A DNA stretch of 64,000 nucleotides from Sphingomonas gellani (GCF_900110035.1 NZ_FOCF01000002.1:124001-188000), one strand, 5' to 3'. Positions 17,318 to 25,973 are shown, counted from the stretch's first letter. Numbers and translations: made by a program. Notes: generated from the sequence alone by a model not told the origin.

Positions 17318-17542
17318 ATGAAGCAAGTCGCCCTGATCTCGATCACACTAATCCTAAGCGGGTGTACTCAAGAGTCGAGATCGGTAAGCTTCTACAGAGA
17401 GCACCCTGCTGTGCTTGATCAGCGTTTAAGCGAATGTGTTGCACGATTTGATTCTTCAGAGGACTGCCGAAACGTCAAGCAGGCGTTCTACGACCGCGAG
17501 GGCACCCCAAGCAGAAACGGTGTGACGATCGGCAAACATTGA
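17318..17542 (+). CDS. EexN-type lipoprotein (74 aa)
   Basis: A signal peptide ends in the lipobox LILSGC, so the mature protein is lipid-anchored. The mature part follows the EexN pattern: SVSFYREHPAVLDQRLSEC followed by a second cysteine in SSEDCRNVKQAF. EexN proteins are known from conjugative plasmids, where they reduce entry of related DNA. No conjugation genes are in the island, so here it may act in exclusion of phages or plasmids, or have been kept by chance. It ends in a good terminator hairpin. Confidence 0.7.
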   Translation: MKQVALISITLILSGCTQESRSVSFYREHPAVLDQRLSECVARFDSSEDCRNVKQAFYDREGTPSRNGVTIGKH

Positions 17543-17544
17543 GG

Positions 17545-17568
17545 AAAAGCGCGTAGCCCGCTTTTCTT
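17545..17568 (+). terminator. Terminator after the EexN-like gene
   Basis: AAAAGCG-cgtagcc-CGCTTTT followed by CTT, three bases past the stop codon. The stem has an A-tract and T-tract as in intrinsic terminators. Confidence 0.7.
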
Positions 17569-17580
17569 CCACTGCCGTCG

Positions 17581-17609
17581 ATCAGGGCGGGGCGGATACC
17601 CGCCACGAT
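17581..17609 (+). repeat. DR-palindrome element, half copy D (palindrome only)
   Basis: The 29-bp palindrome is ATCAGGGCGGG-gcggata-CCCGCCACGAT. It has the length, arm size and 7-bp centre of the other copies; the centre resembles copy A (gcgtata). I see no GGGGTA pair at the expected distance upstream. Confidence 0.5.
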
Positions 17610-17702
17610 TCCGGCGGGATCGGCACTTTTTGGTTCAGTCATGGCTCCGCAGATTTCTGCTGCCTAAAACGACAGGTAACGAATGTTCGCTATGATAGCG
17701 GC

Positions 17703-18092
17703 ATGAATCAGACGCTTGCTGAGCACCATCGGCGGATTGCATCAGGCATTGACGAAATCCGAGCCTTCTGCAGCCAGCCGGAGCCCAACGTGGCCGCGCT
17801 GAGCAACGCTCGCGTGCGCCTCAGCCGGGCCAGCGGTGCTCGCACGCAGTATATAAACGAGACGCTGATCCCGGAACTTCGCGCACGAGCTGATCGCTCT
17901 ATGCTTGCAGAGCTGGCTGAGTTGCAGCGAGTGATTGCCGCCAAGCGGCTGGCGTCGAGCGTGCACGTTTCGGTGTGGAGCAGCAAGGCGATAGCCGGCG
18001 ATTGGAGGGGCTACTGCCAAGCCGCCCGTAGCATATGGGCGATGATGGAAGAGCAGATGAGCCGGGAACGTCGGATCTTCGGATCGCTCTAG
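17703..18092 (+). CDS. Helical protein of unknown function (129 aa)
   Basis: All-helical, with an early HH pair (LAEHHRRIASGIDEIRAFC) and a C-terminal helix WAMMEEQMSRERRIF. The spacing vaguely recalls a hemerythrin-like four-helix bundle, but the later iron-binding histidines are not visible. Function unknown. It has a sound ATG start and lies between half copy D and the MucR-type gene. Confidence 0.55.
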   Translation: MNQTLAEHHRRIASGIDEIRAFCSQPEPNVAALSNARVRLSRASGARTQYINETLIPELRARADRSMLAELAELQRVIAAKRLASSVHVSVWSSKAIAGDWRGYCQAARSIWAMMEEQMSRERRIFGSL

Positions 18093-18252
18093 CATCACCG
18101 AAGTCGGCCAGTGTTGTAGCCCTTCTCTTCCTTCGTCTTGGGGGAGCGCTTCGACAGGATTCTGTTCAATAAAGCTCTTTCGATGAACCTGCTCGTGACA
18201 TTGACCATTCGCGAGACGTTGTTACTAAGCTCTCTACTCAAGGGAGTGCGTA

Positions 18253-18753
18253 ATGACTGAGACCTCTGAACTCAACGCGGTCGAATTGGCCACCGAGCTG
18301 ACCATTGCTTGGTTGGGCAACCCCAACACTCGGACCTCGTCCGAGGAAGTTCCAGCTTTTCTCGGCAAGATGCATGAGACTGTGTCAGCGCTGCTCGGCA
18401 GCGGAGCATCGACGGAGCAGCCCGCAGAACAGCCGACCGAGTACGTACCGGCCGTGACCGCGCGCAAGTCGCTGGCGTCCAAGGATCACATCATCTCGAT
18501 GATCGACGGCAAGCCGTACAAGACGCTGCGCCGCCACTTGGCGAGCAACGGCCTCACCCCGGCCGAGTATCGCGATCGCTATGGGCTGAAGCCGGATTAC
18601 CCGATGGTCGCCGAGAACTATTCGGAGCACCGCCGCGCCATGGCGAAGAAGATCGGGTTGGGCCGCAAGCCTGGCCAGCGCGGCGGCGCCGAGGCGGCAG
18701 AGGTTTCTGCGCCGGCCGCTCGGCGTCGTAAGATATCGGCGAGCGAGGCCTGA
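18253..18753 (+). CDS. MucR/Ros-family transcriptional regulator
   Basis: Residues about 75-140 match the MucR domain: SMIDGKPYKTLRRHLASNGL, then TPAEYRDRYGLKPDYPMVAE and AMAKKIGLGRKPGQ. The two cysteines of the Ros zinc finger are absent, as in some MucR homologs, so zinc dependence is doubtful. MucR proteins regulate exopolysaccharide, motility and cell-cycle genes in alphaproteobacteria. Its presence among glycosyltransferases suggests control of the island's own surface genes. N- and C-terminal extensions are low in complexity. Confidence 0.85.
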   Translation: MTETSELNAVELATELTIAWLGNPNTRTSSEEVPAFLGKMHETVSALLGSGASTEQPAEQPTEYVPAVTARKSLASKDHIISMIDGKPYKTLRRHLASNGLTPAEYRDRYGLKPDYPMVAENYSEHRRAMAKKIGLGRKPGQRGGAEAAEVSAPAARRRKISASEA

Positions 18754-18809
18754 ACCGGATTGGGCCGGCAGGGGCGTTTCCCTGCCGGTCGTGCATGACG
18801 CTGCGCGCG

Positions 18810-18906
18810 GGGGTACCATCGGGGTATCGTTCAAAGATCAGCCAGTTAGATCCCGCGTGTTTCTGCCGTGTTCGTCAACCATGGCGGACAGGGTATCCGC
18901 CATGGT
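18810..18906 (+). repeat. 97-bp DR-palindrome element, copy E
   Basis: GGGGTA at 18810 and 18821 (11 bp apart). The palindrome starts 57 bp after the second: ACCATGGCGGA-cagggta-TCCGCCATGGT (18878-18906), perfect over 11 bp. A further inverted repeat, TCTAGCGA/TCGCTAGA (18919-18948), follows just before the next gene. Confidence 0.85.
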
Positions 18907-18956
18907 TCGCCGCTAAGCTCTAGCGAATCACGTTTTGTTCTCGCTAGATCGCCTGG

Positions 18957-19568
18957 ATGGTCGGCGATCCCAAGCACCTCTCAGACCTGACGCAGATCGA
19001 GGCGGACGTGCGGATCGTCTGCCGCGACTGCCATTATGAGGACGATTGGACGGTGGAGGCACTCGCCCGGCATCTGCACCTGATCGGCGGGAACACGACC
19101 TGGTCCGAGATCACCCGCTACATGACCTGTCGCCGCTTCAGCTGTGGCTCGCGCCGGTTGAAGGCCCTGGTGGTGCCCTACGCCCGTCGGCAGCCGAACT
19201 TGAAGCGCCGCATCGGCAAATATGACGAACAGCTGATCGGGGCCGCGGTGGGCGTTCTGCAGGACATCGTCGCGCGATCGCCGGGCCGCGAGGTGGCGAC
19301 GCTGGATCTGCGCCTCGCGCTTTTGGTCGTGCATCGGTACATGCGCGATCCGAAGCCGATCCGCGAGCTGTGGGAGAGGGCAGGGAACGCGCAGCGCCCA
19401 GCCGCCAGCGGCCTGCAGGAGCCAATGGCGGTGATCCGCTATCGTCTGGAGCAGGGCGGCTGGCTGGCGCCGGAGGTGCTGCTGGAAGATACGCGCCGAT
19501 GGGTCTGGGACTCGCCACCGCCGAAGGGATGGCTTCCGCGCGCCGGCGAGGTCCGGCAGGACAATTAA
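18957..19568 (+). CDS. Zinc-finger-like protein of unknown function (203 aa)
   Basis: The N-terminal third has CRDCHYEDDWTVEALARHL and later CRRFSCGSRRLKAL, a probable zinc-binding fold. The rest is helical with a basic patch (RRQPNLKRRIGKYDEQ). It could bind DNA. It directly follows repeat copy E and precedes the tail-type genes. I do not recognise the family. Confidence 0.55.
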   Translation: MVGDPKHLSDLTQIEADVRIVCRDCHYEDDWTVEALARHLHLIGGNTTWSEITRYMTCRRFSCGSRRLKALVVPYARRQPNLKRRIGKYDEQLIGAAVGVLQDIVARSPGREVATLDLRLALLVVHRYMRDPKPIRELWERAGNAQRPAASGLQEPMAVIRYRLEQGGWLAPEVLLEDTRRWVWDSPPPKGWLPRAGEVRQDN

Positions 19569-19665
19569 CGGGTTCCGATCTTGGATCGAGGAGCGAAAGA
19601 CCGCTCGCTTTCCTACATCCGGTTCTTCACGCTATGTTCCGGAAGGGGCATGTAGACGGGGGTCG

Positions 19666-20817
19666 ATGAGCGCGCCTTTCCATCCGGCACCGGAACCGCG
19701 ACGGCGAGATCTGGTGCTGGCGTACATCATTGAACGGATCGCGCGGGATGGGGTGAGCCCCACGCTCGAGGAGATCGCGTTCGCGCTGAAAATCAGCAAG
19801 GGCAGGGCGCATCAGTTGATCGGCCAGCTGGTCGCGGACGGCCGCCTGGAGCGTCGGCCGGGCGCTCAGCGCCGTCTGGTCGTACGCGACGTGGCGGCAT
19901 CGCGCGAGGTGCTAAGCGAGGTCCTCAATCGGCTGGGTTGGAACGTCAACGATCACCCACCGCCAGCGCCCACCCCCTATCCGCACGTCCAGCTGCCGCG
20001 CCTGCCCACGCTCCGCTACTTGCCTGACCCGGACAGCCCCGGGGAGCCGCTGGCGCTGCCGGCGGTGACCGCCAGCTCGACCGCGGCCGGGCACGACCCG
20101 GTCTATGTCGGTAACGACTATCTCGGCGTGACGTGGCAATCCGCCTCGGGCGCCGACCGGCAGTGGCTGCTGGTCGACCTCGGCGCCGATCGCGCGATCG
20201 ACTTCGCCGCGCTGCTCGGCTGCGACGGCGCCGGGGCCCCCTGGACGCTGAATGTCGAAGTGGCGACAGCCGCGCAGGGCGACGGCTTTCCGGCGGGCAG
20301 CTTTGCGACCGGCGACCTGCCGTTCCTCGCCGGCGCTGCCATGTGGGAGAGCGGACGCGGGATCGGCTGGTGGTCGGGTGATCGGCTGGTCGGCCGCTAT
20401 ATCCGCCTGACGATCGGCGGGCTCGCCGGCGCGGCCGCGACGGTGGGACGCCTGGTGCTGGGTGCCCGCATCCAGCTGGATCGCAATTTCAGCTTTGGCG
20501 GCAAGTTCGGGGTCAAGGATCTCGGCAGCTATGATCTGTCGGCGCGCGGCGTGCCGCTGAAGCGGCGCGGCGTCCGCCTGCCGACGCTATCGATCGAGTT
20601 CACCGCAGTCCACAAATGGGAAGTGGAGGCGGCGATCCGTCCGCTGATCGAGCGGCTGGGCAATACGGGCGAGCTGTTCATCTGCACCGACCCGTCGCCG
20701 GACGCACAGCGCCAGCGCCGCTGCTATTACGGAACGCTGGTCGGTGACCTGGCGGCCGTGCAGCGCAAGGCGAGCGGCTGGGGCTGGCAGGCCAATCAGG
20801 TGAGCCTGATCCGGTGA
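19666..20817 (+). CDS. LexA-like winged helix fused to a phage tail-type protein
   Basis: Residues 14-70 form a LexA-style DNA-binding domain (LAYIIERIARDGVSPTLEEI, then FALKISKGRAHQLIGQLVAD). After a proline-rich linker, residues about 105-383 look like a phage structural protein, with a jelly-roll-like part (QWLLVDLGADRAIDFAALLG) and a C-terminal part NFSFGGKFGVKDLGSYDLSA found near the tail-tip genes of sphingomonad prophages. One continuous frame covers both. The fusion is odd: either a shuffled gene, or an ancestral two-gene pair joined by loss of a stop. Confidence 0.6.
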   Translation: MSAPFHPAPEPRRRDLVLAYIIERIARDGVSPTLEEIAFALKISKGRAHQLIGQLVADGRLERRPGAQRRLVVRDVAASREVLSEVLNRLGWNVNDHPPPAPTPYPHVQLPRLPTLRYLPDPDSPGEPLALPAVTASSTAAGHDPVYVGNDYLGVTWQSASGADRQWLLVDLGADRAIDFAALLGCDGAGAPWTLNVEVATAAQGDGFPAGSFATGDLPFLAGAAMWESGRGIGWWSGDRLVGRYIRLTIGGLAGAAATVGRLVLGARIQLDRNFSFGGKFGVKDLGSYDLSARGVPLKRRGVRLPTLSIEFTAVHKWEVEAAIRPLIERLGNTGELFICTDPSPDAQRQRRCYYGTLVGDLAAVQRKASGWGWQANQVSLIR

Positions 20818-21041
20818 GGGGCGTCCTGATCCAGGTCGACGCGAGAGACCCGGACACGCTGGCGATCGTCACGCTGCGCATGGCCAGCGTCGACGACAGC
20901 CGCGTCTGCCACCTGAACGACACCGTGTGGTGGCCGGTGATCAGCAAGCTGCCGAAGCTCGCCTATGACCTGTTTTCGGGGGCGTTCGATGGCAAGGTCG
21001 AGACGCCGACCAGCGATGTCGTGTTCCAGCTGGCGCCCTGA
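20814..21041 (+). CDS. Short tail-associated protein, probably a truncated tail hub/fibre gene (75 aa)
   Basis: GTG start overlaps the previous stop as GTGA. The text LIQVDARDPDTLAIVTLRMA and a WWPVISKLPK segment look like the beginning of a large phage tail-tip protein. A stop comes after 75 codons, followed directly by the lipoprotein gene. It is probably a relic of a longer gene. Confidence 0.55.
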   Translation: MRGVLIQVDARDPDTLAIVTLRMASVDDSRVCHLNDTVWWPVISKLPKLAYDLFSGAFDGKVETPTSDVVFQLAP

Positions 21042-21047
21042 GGGAAT

Positions 21048-21305
21048 ATGCCCAGACACCTGCTGGCCGTGTGCTGTGCCGTGATGCTGACCGCGTGCGG
21101 GCGATCGACGAGCTCGATCAGACCCTCGGCCCTGCCGACGCCGCCCCAGGCAGCGACCGAACGGTGCCGGCCGACGCCGCAGCACCGGCAGCCGGACGGT
21201 AGCGCCACTGCGGCCGACGACGATGCGACGATCCGCGACGGCCGCTTTGACCTGAAGACCTGCGACCAGAAGCGGCAGCTGCTGCTCGAGGCCTGGCCGC
21301 GCTGA
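21048..21305 (+). CDS. Small lipoprotein, spanin-like (85 aa)
   Basis: A signal peptide ends in the lipobox LTAC. The mature part is rich in Pro/Gln/Thr at first and ends in a charged helix (CDQKRQLLLEAW). Size, lipid anchor and position behind tail genes suit an outer-membrane spanin (Rz1 type), but no endolysin, holin or inner-membrane spanin is nearby. The assignment is tentative. Confidence 0.5.
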   Translation: MPRHLLAVCCAVMLTACGRSTSSIRPSALPTPPQAATERCRPTPQHRQPDGSATAADDDATIRDGRFDLKTCDQKRQLLLEAWPR

Positions 21306-21350
21306 TCGACACGCGGCCTGACGCCCCTCTTCATATCTAAAGGACTGCCA

Positions 21351-22955
21351 ATGCCCTTTTCGCCTCATCGCTCGGGGCGTGCGCACCGTGCGCGTATGCT
21401 CCGCAGCACCTCGCTCGACAGCGGCGTCGCGCCTACTCCCACGCCAACGCCGAGTGCTTCGATTGCTAGCCCCAGCGGCTTCGCCTTTTCGGGTCCCTAC
21501 GCGCCGACGATCAGCCGCGTGGGCAAAGGCAGCGCCTCGACCTTCTCGACGGACTACAGCGAGGCGACCCGCAAGGCGCGGATCGCGCCTGTGACCACGT
21601 TCTACGTGCGGCTGTCGACCGGCAACAACAACAATGACGGCCTGTCCGCCGCGACTGCGTTCCGATCGCTGCGGCTGGCGGTAAAAATGGGAGTCGACAC
21701 GGGACAGCCATTCACTGTCAACTATGAAGCGGCGTTGCCGACCGCCGCGACGCCGATCGTCTACCGCGACAGCAGCACACAGGCGCGCTCGGGTCAGGCG
21801 ACGAACAACGCGACTTGGGGGGATTGCTGGCGCAGCACGGACATCACGCAGGATTGCGTCTTAGAGCCGAGTGTCGCGGGCGGGGTCGCATACAACGCGT
21901 ACACGGCTATTTCGCCGAACTATGCGGCATCAAGCGACACCAACACCTACGTGGCAACCGTCACGTCGACGACGCGCTACTCTCAGATCTACGATTTCGC
22001 CAATCTCGACCGGAACAACGCGCCCCGACCGCTGGCCAAGCTGATCGCCGCGCCTGCCGACGCCGCAAACCCCTGGCCTGAAATCAACGCCCTGTGGACA
22101 GCCCTGAACGGCGTCACGGATGCTGGGCAGGTTCCGGCTTATGGGCTGGGTGTCGTCTGGACCGACGTAGCCAACAACAAGATCTATGTTCGGACCTTCA
22201 ACAACCGCGCTCCGGACGCCAACCTGTTGCATGGCTCGCTGACCGGCAACCTGCCGGCTGGCATCAACGCGACGCCGACAAAGGCGGTGCGCGCCTATAT
22301 CGAGGGGCTTCGCTTCATCGGCGGGTCAGCGGGCGGCTATGCCGCCTTCCACCTCTATGCGGCTGGCGGCTTTCGCCATCAGTTCGACTTCGTACGGTGC
22401 GGTTTTCATGGCGGCGTTGGAGCTGGCGCACTTCAGGTGGACGGTTCCGCGGCGACCGATGGCAGCGACACGATCGCCGTCGGCTGCTACGCCAGCAACG
22501 CCCTGTTCGACGGCTTCAATTACCATCAGGCATGTTCTGCGATTGAGCTGGGATGTACCTCGGACTGGAACGGCTGGGAATCCGGCCTCGCGAACAATGG
22601 CACCACCTGTCACGAAACCTGCCGCGTCATCCGCGTCAGTGGATCGTACCGGCAGAACCAGGACCGGTCGCTTCACGACGTGCACCAGGCGATGAGCTGG
22701 AACCTGGGCTGCGAAAGCAGCACCCGGCGGGGTCAGGACGGCGCGGAGCAGAGCGCGGCGTTCGCGACCGGACGACCGTCGACGTCGGACAACTCCACGA
22801 TCTGGCTGGACGCGTGCGCGGTGTTGAACGGTGCGGGCGGAGCGCCCCAGTACCCGACCGAAAGCTACACCAGCGCCACCCTGCGGTATGCCAATCTGTC
22901 ATTCGTGCCGACCGCCGGACCCGGCACGGGTACGGTGAGCGCCTACGAAGCCTGA
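21351..22955 (+). CDS. Beta-helix tailspike/tail-fibre-like protein (534 aa)
   Basis: A Thr/Pro-rich N-terminus is followed by TTFYVRLSTGNNNNDGLSAA, the pattern (strand, NNNGDG, AF.SL..A) that opens pectate-lyase-fold right-handed beta-helices. The middle has repeated short strands with N and G turns. There is no signal peptide, which fits a virion protein. In phages such proteins bind or depolymerise capsule or O-antigen. It is followed by the element's own glycan genes, a pairing seen when phages alter the receptor that they use. Confidence 0.65.
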   Translation: MPFSPHRSGRAHRARMLRSTSLDSGVAPTPTPTPSASIASPSGFAFSGPYAPTISRVGKGSASTFSTDYSEATRKARIAPVTTFYVRLSTGNNNNDGLSAATAFRSLRLAVKMGVDTGQPFTVNYEAALPTAATPIVYRDSSTQARSGQATNNATWGDCWRSTDITQDCVLEPSVAGGVAYNAYTAISPNYAASSDTNTYVATVTSTTRYSQIYDFANLDRNNAPRPLAKLIAAPADAANPWPEINALWTALNGVTDAGQVPAYGLGVVWTDVANNKIYVRTFNNRAPDANLLHGSLTGNLPAGINATPTKAVRAYIEGLRFIGGSAGGYAAFHLYAAGGFRHQFDFVRCGFHGGVGAGALQVDGSAATDGSDTIAVGCYASNALFDGFNYHQACSAIELGCTSDWNGWESGLANNGTTCHETCRVIRVSGSYRQNQDRSLHDVHQAMSWNLGCESSTRRGQDGAEQSAAFATGRPSTSDNSTIWLDACAVLNGAGGAPQYPTESYTSATLRYANLSFVPTAGPGTGTVSAYEA

Positions 22956-23092
22956 GACTGTCCAGGGAAGGCGGCGTTCCACACGGCGTCGTCATCCTCG
23001 CTCTGCCGGCGACGATCGTCGCGTTCGGCGATCAGCTCCGCGACCAGCCGCTCAAGGTGGTCCAGCCGGTCCAGCAACCTCTCGTTGTCCAC
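22943..23092 (-). CDS. Small coiled-coil protein (49 aa)
   Basis: GTG start at 23092 with AAGGGA upstream. The product is a heptad-rich helix (DNERLLDRLDHLERLVAELI) followed by an acidic tail. It overlaps the end of the tailspike gene by 13 bp on the other strand. Function unknown. Confidence 0.4.
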   Translation of the reverse strand: MDNERLLDRLDHLERLVAELIAERDDRRRQSEDDDAVWNAAFPGQSQAS

Positions 23093-23233
23093 ATTTTTTC
23101 CCTTGTTTCGAGGATATCGCCATCGCCCGCCGTCAGGGGGCGGGGGAATGACGGGGCGATCGAGCATTGGTAGACGCCGTGTACCGACACTAGGTGTAGG
23201 GAATTAGGCGACATCAGGACATCTGCTGCGACA

Positions 23234-23252
23234 CAGAACGTTATTCGTTCTG
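23234..23252. promoter_or_regulatory. Inverted repeat upstream of the glycan operon
   Basis: CAGAACG-ttatt-CGTTCTG, a perfect 7-bp palindrome about 90 bp before the glycosyltransferase start. It could be an operator or a small terminator; no T-run follows. Confidence 0.45.
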
Positions 23253-23343
23253 CGCCATCTTTGTGGCCTTGGAGTAGCGTAAGCTTCTTCATTTTCCGCA
23301 TCATATATGCAAACGCGAGCCCTCGACACGGAAGGGGGCCTGG

Positions 23344-24216
23344 ATGGGGCTGAGAGAGCTTAGGCAGCGAGTGATCAAGGAACGGCGGGTACGTCGAGCA
23401 CTCGCGAAGGCTAGCAGGCGCGCTGGCAGCGTGAAGAAACCTTTGCAGGGCGACTTGGTAGTAAGCCTCACCTCATACCCCGCCCGCTTCAAGGGCCTTC
23501 ACCACGTTCTGCAGAGCCTGCTGATGCAAACGGTGGTCCCCGACCAGGTCGTGCTTTACCTTGATCAGGGAGACGAGAAGGCGCTGCCGAAGCTCGTGAC
23601 TGAACTCGCGGGCGAGCGTATTTCAATTCAACCACGCCCGCCGATTCGATCCTACGGCAAACTCGTGAACGCGCTCTCAGACTTTCCGAATGCCAACATC
23701 ATCACTGTAGACGACGATGTGGTGTACTCGAGCAACTTGGTGGAGCAACTGACGACCGGAGCAGCGCAAAATCCTGGCGCGATCGTGTGCTCGCGCGCTC
23801 ACCGCGTCTCGTTCACCCTCGACGGCTTCCTTCTACCATATGGTTCTTGGGCAGACGACGTTCAGGACGAGTTCGCCCGAAAGTCGTCCGTAGATCTGAT
23901 GCCAACTGGGGTCGGGGGCGTGCTCTATCCTCCAGGCAGCTTGCATCCCGACGTAATGGATATGGAGACCGCGCTTCGGATCTGCCGAACCGCTGACGAT
24001 GTTTGGTTTTACTGGATGGGTCGGCGAGCGAACACCGTTCAGCTAAAGGTGGGCGGTAAAATCCCACTCATGCACACCTACGACAGCCAAGCCACTGGCC
24101 TTATCCATGAGAACTGGGCCGGTGCTAATGATCGACAGATTAGGGCAATGTGGGAGACTTACGGCCGGCCTCAAGGTATCCCCGACCGGTTCCGGCTTGC
24201 TCCGGAGATAGGCTGA
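23344..24216 (+). CDS. Glycosyltransferase of the GT2-like surface-glycan type
   Basis: A 290-residue enzyme. It has the family opening LVVSLTSYPARFKGLHHVLQ, then QVVLYLDQGD and a DXD-type metal site in ANIITVDDDVVYSSN near residue 120. It is cytoplasmic or membrane-associated and transfers a sugar for capsule or O-antigen synthesis. It overlaps the flippase start as TGATG, so both are translated together. Confidence 0.82.
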   Translation: MGLRELRQRVIKERRVRRALAKASRRAGSVKKPLQGDLVVSLTSYPARFKGLHHVLQSLLMQTVVPDQVVLYLDQGDEKALPKLVTELAGERISIQPRPPIRSYGKLVNALSDFPNANIITVDDDVVYSSNLVEQLTTGAAQNPGAIVCSRAHRVSFTLDGFLLPYGSWADDVQDEFARKSSVDLMPTGVGGVLYPPGSLHPDVMDMETALRICRTADDVWFYWMGRRANTVQLKVGGKIPLMHTYDSQATGLIHENWAGANDRQIRAMWETYGRPQGIPDRFRLAPEIG

Positions 24217-25664
24217 TGGCGGCAGGCGCACCGGCCTCGATGGCCCGCAACGCCACCCGCGGAGCCGCGACGACGGCTGTGGCCCAGGCGTTCAAGGTCG
24301 TCACCACAATGCTTACCACGGTCATAGTGGCGCGGCTGCTATCGCCAGACGATTACGGCGTAACCGCCATGGTCGCACCGGTCGCCGGGTTCATCCTGAT
24401 CTTCCAGAACCTGGGGCTGAATTCGGCTGTTATTCAGGCCAAAACATTGGATCCTGAACACAGCAACGCGCTCTTCTGGGTCAACATGGCCGCCTCCGCT
24501 GCCATCGCGGTAGTGATGGTTGCAATAGCGCCCCTAGTCGGGTTGTTCTATCACGATACAAGGGCGGCGCTCGTCACTGCGGCGACGGCCGCGACGGTCC
24601 TCGTATCCGGCGCCAAGTTGCAGCATCAGGCTCTTCTTAATCGAGAGATGCGGTTTTCCGTTCTCAGCTTGAACGATGTTGTTTCAGCTGCTGCAACTTT
24701 GTTCGGAACGGTCATCGCTGCCTACTTTCTTCGTAATTATTGGGCAATCTGGATAGGGGCCTTTGTAGGCGCCATGAGTAGCACCCTAATGATGTGGGCC
24801 AATTCCGGTTGGCGACCTCGCCTAGGCGCGAACTTCGCGGGGACCAGAAAGTTGATCGCTTTCGGCGCGAGCATCACTGGATTCAATCTTGTGAACTTTC
24901 TGGCTCGAAATGCTGACAATGTGATCATCGCGAAAGCGCAAGGTTCAGCTCAGCTAGGCCTGTACGATCGTAGTTATAAGCTGATGCTGTTCCCGCTTCA
25001 GAACATTAATCAGCCGCTTAGCCGCGTGATGACGCCGGCCCTAAGTCGGATGCAGGATGAACCGGCGCGGTACCGCCGGGCCTATCTGCTCGCCCTTCGC
25101 GGACTAGCAATCGTTTCGCTTCCAGGAGTGATCACGGCCGCCATTTGCAGCGGCCGAGTGGTCGAGATACTGCTTGGGCCGAAGTGGATGGGCGCGGCTC
25201 CCATCTTCTTCTGGCTCAGCTTGACAGCTCTCGCCCAGATCGTAGCAAATACGACCGGGTGGCTTTACGTAAGCACTGGCCAGGGCAGAAGGCAGTTCGT
25301 CTGGGGCGTTACCTCAAGCCTTATTAGCTTAGCCAGCTTTGCAATTGGCATTCCGTTCGGCGCAGTTGGTGTTGCCCGGGCGTATTTTTTTGGCCAGCTC
25401 CTAGGTCTACCATTTCTGTACTGGAGCGCCACTCGGAACAATCCGGTCAGCTACGGGTCGTTGATAACCGTCCAGCTGCCTTCCCTGATCGCTGGTGTTA
25501 TCACGTTTGTCATCAGCCGCACGTTTCCAGCTTCGCTGCCGTCCGTATATTTCGTCGGGCTGACGGCAGTGATCGCGTACTCACTGGCACTGGCCCTCCA
25601 GGCGGTGAGCAAGTCTGGTCGCGAGGCTCTGCTGGAGATGTTCGGAATGGTACGACGGGCTTGA
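24216..25664 (+). CDS. Wzx-type polysaccharide flippase
   Basis: A 482-residue integral membrane protein of the MOP/Wzx family with about 12-14 helices. It begins with a conserved stretch VIVARLLSPDDYGVTAMVAP and has the mid-protein GLYDRSYKLMLFPLQNI typical of lipopolysaccharide/teichuronic flippases. It moves lipid-linked oligosaccharide across the inner membrane. The start at 24216 (ATG overlapping the previous stop) is preferred over an in-frame start 22 codons upstream. No polymerase (Wzy) gene is in the island, so the host must supply one, or single units are exported. Confidence 0.88.
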   Translation: MAAGAPASMARNATRGAATTAVAQAFKVVTTMLTTVIVARLLSPDDYGVTAMVAPVAGFILIFQNLGLNSAVIQAKTLDPEHSNALFWVNMAASAAIAVVMVAIAPLVGLFYHDTRAALVTAATAATVLVSGAKLQHQALLNREMRFSVLSLNDVVSAAATLFGTVIAAYFLRNYWAIWIGAFVGAMSSTLMMWANSGWRPRLGANFAGTRKLIAFGASITGFNLVNFLARNADNVIIAKAQGSAQLGLYDRSYKLMLFPLQNINQPLSRVMTPALSRMQDEPARYRRAYLLALRGLAIVSLPGVITAAICSGRVVEILLGPKWMGAAPIFFWLSLTALAQIVANTTGWLYVSTGQGRRQFVWGVTSSLISLASFAIGIPFGAVGVARAYFFGQLLGLPFLYWSATRNNPVSYGSLITVQLPSLIAGVITFVISRTFPASLPSVYFVGLTAVIAYSLALALQAVSKSGREALLEMFGMVRRA

Positions 25665-25745
25665 GATAGCCGATCAGAGGAGGTCATCTAGGATGATTAC
25701 CCCTTCGGACCGACCAGCAAGACCACCGCTATCAACTGAGACAGC

Positions 25746-25778
25746 TCGCGGGCTTCAGCGATAGGCTGGAGCCCGCGA
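25746..25778. terminator. Hairpin between convergent genes
   Basis: TCGCGGGCT / AGCCCGCGA, a perfect 9-bp stem with a 15-nt loop. It lies immediately after the stop of the leftward gene at 25779 and 82 bp past the flippase stop. It lacks a T-run, so it may be a weak bidirectional terminator. Confidence 0.5.
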
Positions 25779-25970
25779 TCAACCAAGTAGCGCAGCACTC
25801 ACATCGGCGGTGTAGTCGGCAAACGCCACAAAATCAGCGAGGCGGAACTCGATCGAAGCAACCCGATCAGCCGTCGGGTCTGGTAGCAGCACAGTAACGA
25901 AGACCTCTCCGGCGACCTCGTGCTGCGTATAGGTGATGTGCCCGTCAGGACGGATCATCAGCTGATCCAT
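25779..25970 (-). CDS. Small protein, paralog of the product at 12472-12747 (63 aa)
   Basis: The product ends IEFRLADFVAFADYTADVSA, which matches the C-terminal part of the 91-residue protein at 12472. It follows the acyltransferase by 3 bp, so the two form an operon. Function unknown; the repeated link to glycan genes suggests a role in surface modification. Confidence 0.55.
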   Translation of the reverse strand: MDQLMIRPDGHITYTQHEVAGEVFVTVLLPDPTADRVASIEFRLADFVAFADYTADVSAALLG

Positions 25971-25973
25971 GGG

